From NCBI RefSeq assembly GCF_000151665.1, contig NW_013171849.1, positions 372,001 through 436,000 of the forward strand: a stretch of DNA of 64,000 nt. The letters run 5' to 3'. This document shows positions 56,701 through 64,000 of the stretch, piece after piece. The notes under the pieces were generated by a model. That model did no database searches. It worked only from the letters and a program-made list of their open reading frames with translations, and had not been told where the DNA came from. How positions within the stretch are numbered: position 1 is the first letter of the stretch; each line of letters starts with the position of its first letter. Position numbers and translations under genes: made by a program. Origin of the DNA: Blastocystis hominis. Its lineage: Eukaryota > Sar > Bigyra > Opalinata > Blastocystidae.

Positions 56701-58930
56701 CATCGACTTCCTCGCTCTCTCCTGTCGTCAAGCCGTATTTTTTATCTCCACTGGATCGCTGATGTGATAGTTCCTCGTGGTGTCGCAATCCTGCAAGACC
56801 GTCATCGCGTGTCGCGCTCGCAAGGACCAGAAAGCGAAGCTGACGCGTCTGGTTCGCGAAGGAAACACGGAAGTCGTGACGCTGGGGATCGGCGATGGAG
56901 CCAACGACGTCGAAATGCTGCGTGCTGCGCATGTGGGGGTCGGCGTGATCGGGAAGGAAGGAACGCAGGCGGTGAACAATTCCGACTACGCTATTGGGCA
57001 ATTCCGATTCCTCACGCGACTGATTTTGGTGTATGGACATCGAAGCTACCGCGGAATCACGCTCGCCTCGCTCCTCATCTTCTACAAGAACATCATTTTC
57101 ACGCTCATTCAGTATTTCTACACCTTCCTCTGCGGCCTCTCCGGTACGTTCGATCGAATTCTCTCATCCCAGGCACGCGAAACCAGTCCTACATCGCGAT
57201 TTTCTGGTACAACACGGCGCTCACGGCGTTCGGTCCGCTTCTGCTGGCGATTTTCGACAAGGACATCAGCGATGCGAACTGCATCCGCTTCCCTCAGCTG
57301 CATCGCGAGGGCATCGACCACCGGCTCTTCTCGGTGCGTCGGTTCCTCCTCTATTTTGTGAAAGCGGTGTACGAAGCGCTGGTGATGTTCCTCGTTCTCT
57401 ACTACGTTCTGGACACTGCGGACTTCCCGATCGGCACGGTGGATGTCTGGAGCTTCGGAATGGTCGCCGTTACGATCTGCATTTTTACCGCCAATCTCTC
57501 TTCGTCCTCCGAGCAGTCGATCATGTTCTTCTTCTCCTCGTTCTGCTTCTGGGGCACCTTCATCTTCTGGCTTCTGCTGGTGCTCAGCACGTCCTTCTCC
57601 GTTTCTCTCTACCCCAACTATTTCCACTCCTTCGACCTCCTCTTCCAGTCCCCCATCTTCTACCTTCTTTTCTTCCTCGCCACCGTCCTCGCCCTGCTCC
57701 CCACGATGATGGTCCACGCCATTCAGCGCGAGCAGTCGCCTTCTCTCTCCCAGTTCATCCAGGACGTGCAGGTGCGCGACGCCGATCCCGAAGTCGTCAA
57801 GACGTCGCTCGAGGAGATGGAGAAGAAGCGCTCGCTCGAGCTGGAGCTCAAGACGATGCGCGACAAGCCTCACGATGTGGACATTCCGGAGCTCATGCAG
57901 GTGACTCCGGAGGCCGTCGAATCGATGGAGATCTCGCTGGAACAGAGTCGGATCGAGAACGATTCGCAGAGTGAGCTGCGCTCTTCTCCGACGCCGTACG
58001 ATCTCATGAAGACCGGCAACGCGTATCGGTCCATCCGGTCGATCGCCGGGCTGCGCGCGCTCACGATTTGCCAGCAGCTGCACGGGCCTTCGTACGATTC
58101 GCAGTCGGTGAACGACGAGGCGCAGGCGGATCTGATCAATAAAATCAACTCGCATCACTGGCGATCGGCAGCAAAGCCGGATTTGATCGGGTCGTTGAAG
58201 ACGCAGCTGCTGGACAAATCGCCTGTGATGATCTTGAAGAAGGTGGGCGATTCGCTGAAGAAGGAAATCACGCCGCGCATGAACTTAGAGCTGTTCAATA
58301 AACTGCAGTTGAGTGTAGTGAAGGAAGTGGAGGAGGAAGTGATTGAGTCCGTGCCGCCGTCCGAGCCGGAAGCGACGCAGAACGACGCGTATTCGGACGT
58401 GGAGATCGAAGTGCAGGCGTCGGATGTGGTGGAGATCGAGGTGAAGAATGGGCAGAACGGCGAGGCCCAGGAGATTGAGCATGTGCGGAAAGAAGGCGAA
58501 GAGGATGAGCCGAAGTTGGAGGACTCGGAAGACGAGGAACTTATGGAGAGTTCGGATTCAATTCATTTAGAGGAGGAAGAAGAGAAGGAGAAGGACAAAG
58601 AGAAGGACAAAGAGAAAGAGAAAGAGAAGGAAGAGGAGAATAAAAATCGTGTGAAGATCGACGAATCTGCAGAGCAGAATGATCGAAGTGAATTCATTGA
58701 ATCGGAAGAGAAGAAGGTTTCGAGCCAATCCAACGAATCCACAGAGCGAACCGATTCCAAGGAGCCAATAGAGCCAACGCAGTCTCAGGGATCTGAGGAG
58801 CCGCAGGACGCCAAGGACCGCAGCGAGTCTTCCACTTCTCTCTCCATTCCCTCGCCGATGTCGACGGAACTGGTGGCTCCGTTCCCCGACCAAGCCTCCA
58901 CCGACCCCCTCACAACGCAAATCTTCCCTT
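53706..58930 (+). CDS. P4-ATPase phospholipid flippase
   Basis: Moves aminophospholipids from the outer to the cytosolic leaflet of Golgi, endosome or plasma membranes. The ATG at 53706 begins a short cytosolic tail; many introns of about 30 bases follow. Diagnostic segments in order: [19 protein letters not shown] (TM1 entry), actuator loop [12 protein letters not shown] (DGET in place of TGES), [12 protein letters not shown] (the P4 PISL position in TM4), phosphorylation site [12 protein letters not shown], nucleotide-binding domain SPDEQAFV and [10 protein letters not shown], hinge [17 protein letters not shown], and [13 protein letters not shown]. The last six membrane helices lie at 57040-57720. 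A long acidic, charged tail (to 58930) includes a (E/K)-rich run near 58570-58640. No stop is encoded at the natural end: T58930, four bases, then TCTTTGTT. Converges on the DP gene. Confidence 0.92.
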
Positions 58931-58934
58931 CTCG

Positions 58935-58942
58935 TCTTTGTT
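58935..58942 (+). terminator. TCTTTGTT variant signal completing the flippase stop
   Basis: One mismatch to TGTTTGTT. Four bases after the in-frame T58930 (spacer CTCG). One base away, the minus-strand signal of the convergent gene begins. Confidence 0.55.
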
Positions 58943-58943
58943 C

Positions 58944-58951
58944 AACAAACA
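58944..58951 (-). terminator. TGTTTGTT 3' signal of the DP gene
   Basis: Minus-strand TGTTTGTT about 78 bases past the encoded TGA at 59029. Abuts the plus-strand flippase signal. Confidence 0.6.
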
Positions 58952-59028
58952 ACGCACAATACAACAGAGCACAATCGTTCACTAACTACCCATCACCCAC
59001 CCATCAATCATCCACAGCACACAAACTA

Positions 59029-60538
59029 TCACCCGCCCTCCGGCGCCGCCTCCGACGACAAGGACGGCAGTCGCAGCGACCCCAGCAGCTGGCTCCCCAA
59101 GCTCGCGCTTGCCCCCAGCCCCAGCTGCGGCGTCGGAGGCATGGAAGACAACGGAGGAGCCACCGATATCGGCGGCACCACAGGCACCACAGACACTGAA
59201 GGAGTCGCAGGCATCGAAGGCATTGAAGGCATTGAAGGCATCGAAGGCATCGATTGCATCGATTGCACTGGAGGCGTCTGCTGGCTGGATTCCAACTGCT
59301 GCGCCGCGCTGACGATCGCGTTCAGACCGTCCAGACGGGGCTCCGATCGGCCTCCCTGCGGTCTGCTGCCGCTCGGAGCCAGGGAGAGGTCGAAGACTTC
59401 GGGGGCGAGCTTGATTTGAAGGGCCTCTTCGATGACATCTTTCGGGACACGGCTGAATGAATGACCCCGAACTCGATTCTACCAGCGAACGATGAGCTGC
59501 AGCAGCGTGTTGGCGTAGCTGGGCTCGAGGCGGTGGATGTCGTCATAGGCGAGCTCTGTGAGCACGGTGTCGCTGTTGCAGAGCAGATAGGATTGGTTAA
59601 TGTTAATGTACATTTCGCTGTTTCGACCATCCGTCTCCATCAGCATGTGCGAAGAAGCTGCTGTTGTGAGGACCAGGAAAGGAAGGCGAAACTCGCCGAG
59701 CTCTAGGATGAAAAGGAGAAACTGGAGAAACCATCAGCAGAAGCGTCGGTGGTGTGTTTTGATTTGGATTGTGTGGGATCTTTAAGAAATAAGGAAGAGA
59801 GAAGAGAAAATACCATGTTTCGAAGGATTTATCGAGTCAAGAGAATGGGAACTGTGCAGGCGAAGATATTCCATTCCTACACACTACATTGAAAAGAAAA
59901 GAGTGGATTCAACGCGTCGGACGAGCTGAATAAGCGCTCGTCGCTTGTCTTCGTACATTCGCTCCATGCGGCTCAGCATCTGAGGAAAAGCTATGATTGC
60001 ATCACTTACAGGTTTATCTTCAGAGGTAGAGGATATAGAAGGTCTTCCAACCCAGACATATACTTTTCCATGCTTTTCGGCTAAACCAATAGCCTGAATG
60101 ACGCTCAGCGCATCATAGACACGGCGACGAATGTTATCATTCTAGGTTTAAAAAATGGAACGAATGATACCTTTTTGGGATCGCCTGTGGAATGTTCCCT
60201 CACTAAAATCTCGGCAATCTAGAGCGCTCATACTGAAGTAAGCATACATCAGAATTGGACATTTGCTTTTCAGATTCCAACTTTTCGCACACCAATTTTG
60301 TAAACATCTGAAGTCCTCCTTCGGCATTCCTAATTCTTTTCGATTTTCGCTCTTCCGCTGCAACCGAGAGGCTAAACCTTTCAAAATATAGGAAATTAGT
60401 ATACATTTCATTTGAATCATTTATATCTTCATCAGAACCAATGACAACGTCTTCATAAGTGAGTTCAACGAAATCGGTACCGGGATCAATATCTATGCGA
60501 CTTCTTTTTCTAGAATTATCATTCACGTTCACTGGCAT
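59029..60538 (-). CDS. transcription factor DP (E2F dimerisation partner)
   Basis: Pairs with E2F proteins to bind promoters of S-phase genes in the nucleus. From the ATG at 60538: a basic, acidic N-terminus (NSRKRSRIDI), then the winged-helix start GGLQMFTKLVCEKLE, and after an intron the hallmark DNA-recognition helix DNIRRRVYDALSVIQAIGLA followed by VYVWVGRPS. The DALxV ending is the DP form rather than the E2F form (DITNV). A helical linker with LSRMERMYED leads to the dimerisation region, which includes FRLPFLVLTTAASSH (DP proteins have QLPFI(I/L)VxT) and ELAYDDIHRL. A 30-base intron (GTAGAATCG..TTCAG) precedes a Pro/Met/Ser-rich tail with QSMPSMPSM repeats. Encoded stop TGA at 59029. 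About 390 residues. Confidence 0.85.
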
Positions 60539-61131
60539 CCCTCTTCACCAAATGCCAAAATATTCAATACGAAAAACAAACAAGAGAATTGACAAAATAG
60601 CCTCCAAAATGGTCAAAAATGACAAAAATGGTACCTATTTTGGATAATCACAAAAACCACATTGTACATAGTTTGCAATGGGACTCAGATAAGGATAAGC
60701 AGTATCTATAATGAGATATTCAGAAATATAATAATTATACAGAAGTCGAAATGGTGAGCATCAACAATTCTAGGTTGTGTATTATCTGTTGATGATATGG
60801 TCCCAGATTATTGTTTGTCAAACACAATACAGAATTCTATATTTCTATCTTGGAAACAAAGCTTGTACCATAATGTGATGCAGTTGATTGTGGGTAATAA
60901 GTGGAAAATAGTGAACTCAACGTATGTTTATTACAATCATCAATGTATTACTTGTTTCTGAATAGCTTTCCGGATTGGGAAACATTATGTTCGTATTTGA
61001 TTGAGAAACTCATTGATATAATCGGTAAGACTTCTGAGCAATGAAGAAATGGATTTTATCTTGAATGGAGTCCAAACAAATGAGTAAATACTGTAGACTA
61101 TCTATTATTCTTTTTACTTTTTACTCGTTCG
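60539..61131. other. divergent intergenic region with a possible small gene
   Basis: About 590 bases between the DP and MORN-LRR starts. On the plus strand, a frame from 60799 (MVPDYCLSNTIQNSIFLSW, then LYHNVMQLIVGNKWKI) can be joined by a 44-base GT..TAG intron to DWETLCSYLIEKLIDIIG. It looks protein-like but matches no family I know and has no clear 3' signal. Confidence 0.3.
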
Positions 61132-62674
61132 ATGCAAAACATTGCTGATTTTGTCAATTCTGCTATTAGTGACTATCATATTGATAGTTCCATCATCCAA
61201 GTTGTGCAGGGATGCTTGGGTAAAGAAATGAAACCAAATGGATGGATTTCACTCATATTGAGTAATAGAGAATGTGTAGTATTGCAATTCGATAATGGAG
61301 TATTCATGAATCAAGGATTTGTCCTCAATGAGCAGAAAGTGTTGAAAGTGTTTGGAAATCACCAAATTGGTGCTATTTCATATAATGAAGAACAATCCAT
61401 AGAAGTAGTAGAAGAAGGAATCGTGGATTTGGATCATGGAAGTCGATTTGAAGGATTGGTATTGACAGAAAACAAATTTGGAGTTCCATTTGGATATGGT
61501 GAAATGTATGATGATGATGGATTCTTGGTGTACAAGGGCATAATGATCAATTGGAAACGATTTGGATATGGATCGAGTTATCATAATAATGGATGTATTG
61601 AATATGAAGGATATTGGTGTGATGATAATCGATTTGGAATTGGAAAAGTCTATGGTCGTAAAGGTGAGTTTGTAAAAGAATGCATGTGGTGCAATGGAAT
61701 TGAAAGTGATATTTATGAAAAATATGAAGGAGATGGAAGTAAACCAATGAATATCGAAATGAAACATTTGAAACTGAGTGACAATTGTGTATTGGTTGAT
61801 TGGGATGTTTCGTGGTTTTCTAATTTGGAATCAATCGAAATCGGCGATGAATGTTTTGAATCAGTGCAAACATTCCAAATCGATGGATTGAATCGATTGA
61901 AAACTATCAAAATCGGAAGCAATTCATTCACTCAGAAAAGGTATAGTAATGGCAGTGATGAATCGAAATCATTCCATATATTGAATTGTGGATCATTGGA
62001 ATCCATTCAAATTGGTCAATATAGTTTCAGTGATTATGCTGGAGACTTTGAATTGAAGAATCTACCACAATTACAATCCATTCAAATTGGTATAATTAGA
62101 GATGAATCATGCAATTTCTATGGTAGTTCATTTGTGGTTCGAGGTATTGAACTGATATTAAATAATAGGGTAATGATTAGATCTTCCAAATCTACAATCC
62201 ATTACATTAGGTAATTGGGCATTTCGTGAATCCTTATCAACCATAATTGAAAGTATTGAATGAATTCGAATGAAATGATTAATGTAGATCTTCCATCATT
62301 ACAATCAATTGAACTGGGTGAGAGTGCACTTGAAGGAAAAATAGGTCATGAATCATGTTCCTTAACAATGCGAAGTATAATTGATATGATTCGAAATGAT
62401 TTGCTTTGTAGATCTTCCAAATCTATTATCCATCAATTCTGAAGGGGCGAGTTTTCTTCGTTCCCATTTTGTAACATTGGAAAGTAATGAGTAATAATGA
62501 ATACTGAGTGCATTTAGATATTCCAAATCTTCAAAATGTATTTCTGCCCTTTTACTCATTCCGATATGTTCGATGGAAATCAATTTCGAGTATTGTTTGA
62601 CTGACTTGATTTGAATTATAGATGTTTCTTCCATTCTCGCTAATCTTGTCCATAATGATGATTATTATTATTAA
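61132..62674 (+). CDS. MORN-LRR protein 3
   Basis: Plus-strand member of the family, with the cleanest exon pattern. The first exon (from the ATG at 61132) encodes MORN-like repeats (FGYGEMYDDDGFLVYKGIM, FGYGSSYHNNGCIEYEGYW, FGIGKVYGRKG) and then LRRs (WFSNLESIEIGDECFESVQ, LNRLKTIKIGSN, LNCGSLESIQIGQYSFSDY, NLPQLQSIQIG). Five further exons follow, each joined A/GT..AG/AT by introns of 32 to 37 bases. They encode NLPNLQSITLGNWAF, NLPSLQSIELGESAL, NLPNLLSINSEG, a cassette with IPNLQNVFLPFYSF, and the terminal VSSILANLVHN. Encoded TAA at 62672-62674. About 455 residues, no signal peptide. Protein identity with the gene at 17773 is high across the MORN part, so the copies are related by duplication. 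Function unknown. Confidence 0.75.
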
Positions 62675-63109
62675 ATAAATTGATAGTTGATATCATAGAG
62701 TTTGTTTAATATCACTTATTGTTTGATTGTTTAGCATACATTCTGATTCACGTGTTTCTTTTTAATCTTCCATGTCTGCAGTCAAAGTGCAAAACGATAA
62801 CCTATTATAAGAACGAATCAGAATGACAAATTGTTCAGTCAATAAGATCATATCTGTTTAGTGGAACAACTTTCTGTGTACATATCATGTAAAAAGAAAT
62901 GAATAGAATAGACTCAATGATTATCAATTGTTATCCACATTGATTATTTCCCATTATATCCATTGAAGCCCAACACATTTTTTCTTTTCCTATCCTAGCA
63001 TCATTTATCATTGATTTTAGAAACCAAAAGAACAATCACAGGAAATCAAACTAGTATTCCGCCCTTCTTTCTTCTCAACAAACAACCCACAACACACACA
63101 CTCCCTTCC
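62675..63109. other. convergent intergenic region
   Basis: About 435 bases between the 3' ends of MORN-LRR 3 and Rab GDI. AT-rich, with loose TGTTTGAT-like words on the plus strand near 62720-62735. No gene seen. Confidence 0.5.
63077..63084 (-). terminator. TGTTTGTT 3' signal of Rab GDI gene
   Basis: Minus-strand TGTTTGTT, 25 bases past the encoded TAA at 63110. Confidence 0.6.
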
Positions 63110-64000
63110 TTATTCTTCCTTCGGCAACGTCAGGTCCAGCTCATGTCCCGTAATTCTCTTATAGATATCCAGCACATCATCAGCGACCGTTTCGAAGTGA
63201 CTACCTCACACATCCGCCTCATTTCTACCTCGTCGCATCATACGACGTGGAGATAAAGCACCGATCCTCGGTTCCGTCGTTCACCGGCTCGAAGGTATCC
63301 GATACGTCATCGAATCGCTCCAGCACGTCGCCCAGCAGGTCGATCGCGGGCGCCAGCTCTCTCTGCGGGTCCTCCGTCTCCACCGTCGTCGACGCGATCG
63401 CGATGTAGATTCCCTTCGCGCACACCGCGTGGTCGAACGACACGCACGACACATAGATGTCTACAATCGCGACGATTCCCGCAAAACCCACCGGAGTTTC
63501 GCTTGGGGTAGCCGGCTCGCACCACCTGCTTCGCGGGGATGATCACCTGGGCGGACTTGGAGTCGCCGGTGCCCTGGATGGGGTGGTTCAGCAGGCAGAT
63601 CGACCGCACGACCTTGCCGGTCTCGCGGAGCATATCGTCGGGGAAGTAGGACGGATCGCCCACGACGAACTCGCAGGACGCGGCCTCGCCGTCGGACACC
63701 ACGCCCTTGATGCGGCCGTCGTCGTCGAAGAGCAGCTCGTCGGGGTTGCGGTTCAGCATGAACACGCCGCCCTTGATGGCGCAGAGGCGCGAGAAGCCCT
63801 CGGGCAGCCCGCCCAGGCCGTACATGGGGTAGAGGAAGGGCGAGGAGCCGTATTGGTTCAGCGAGTAGCCGTAGAGCTTCATCGCCTTCACCGTCTCCAC
63901 GGCCGGCTCGTCGAGATAGTCGTCGTTCAGACGCAGCGCCATCGCGTGGCCCGTGAAGTCCATGCAGTTCTCGTCCAGGCCGTATTTCTTGTACAGCTCG
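63110..64000 (-). CDS. GDI: Rab GDP-dissociation inhibitor, 5' part beyond the window
   Basis: Extracts prenylated GDP-bound Rab proteins from membranes and recycles them through the cytosol. The visible part starts inside the conserved domain: NMDFTGHAMALRLNDDYLD region, LYGYSLNQYGSSPFLYPMYG, LGGLPEGFSRLCAIKGGVFML, VVGDPSYFPD, ICLLNHPIQGTGDSKSAQVI and IYIAIASTTVET, in GDI order. A 28-base intron (GTAGAAATG..GAGGTAG) joins SYDATR to HFETVADDVLDIYKRITG, the C-terminal helix of the family, and the protein ends TLPKEE at TAA 63110. The SSPFLYPxYGLGxLPxGFxRLxAIxGGxxML block separates GDI from most Rab escort proteins. GC content is high compared with the AT-rich gene just to its left. Confidence 0.93.

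Noticed and set aside
57118-58158. Minus-strand open frame of 346 codons
   Set aside because: Antisense of the flippase membrane region and tail. Composition (Arg, His, Glu) is typical of a GC-rich shadow and there is no conserved motif.
1-64000. CRISPR arrays, rRNA or tRNA genes, prokaryotic operons
   Set aside because: No repeat-spacer arrays, no tRNA cloverleaf or rRNA core sequence noticed. Spliceosomal introns run through nearly every housekeeping gene.

Overview
The window is nuclear DNA of a microbial eukaryote, most likely an opalinate stramenopile (Blastocystis or a close relative such as Proteromonas). Two features of the sequence point there. First, nearly every housekeeping gene is cut by tiny introns of 25 to 44 bases, most often 29 to 33 and many exactly 30, with GT..TAG ends. 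Second, several genes have no stop codon in the DNA where the protein should end. They show a lone in-frame T, four spacer bases, then TGTTTGTT or a one-base variant. This is the arrangement known from Blastocystis, where the poly(A) tail completes the stop. The species itself is my inference.

Layout. 0-8.7 kb is a dense housekeeping block: an AAA+ protein (cut by the edge), a small membrane protein, choline/ethanolamine kinase, a mitochondrial cyclophilin, phosphomevalonate kinase, a CCT-motif protein, a longin R-SNARE, ammonia-type NAD synthetase and a Ctf8 subunit. 8.9-19.3 kb is AT-rich and holds a giant surface protein and two MORN-LRR genes. AP-1 gamma adaptin lies at 19.8-22.7 kb. 23.1-36.5 kb holds an old Polinton-like element (24574-35056) bracketed exactly by two 1.43-kb direct repeats, each carrying a MORN membrane-protein gene. 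The complex I subunit NDUFA9 follows at 36.5-37.7 kb. 38.1-45.2 kb is a second surface-protein block: a secreted protein, a short paralogue of the giant surface protein and a papain-like pseudo-peptidase with an LRR tail. 46.2-60.5 kb returns to housekeeping genes: acyl-CoA binding protein, an unknown gene, a small acidic protein, malonyl-CoA:ACP transacylase, a TBC/EF-hand RabGAP, a P4-ATPase flippase and transcription factor DP. The window ends with a third MORN-LRR gene and the 3' part of Rab GDI.

How the genes fit together. Five encode membrane-traffic parts (R-SNARE, AP-1 gamma, TBC RabGAP, flippase, Rab GDI). Others cover lipid and isoprenoid supply (choline kinase, PMK, ACBP, MCAT), the mitochondrion (NDUFA9, cyclophilin) and the cell cycle (Ctf8, DP). 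They are ordinary single-copy genes, packed with 28-bp divergent promoters and overlapping 3' ends. The AT-rich blocks between them hold multi-copy surface or MORN/LRR families that evolve by exon reuse, duplication and gene conversion. Two complete small genes (Ctf8, ACBP) are split into exons too short to appear as long open frames; I found them by splicing by eye. All exon joins are hand-derived and need transcript support.
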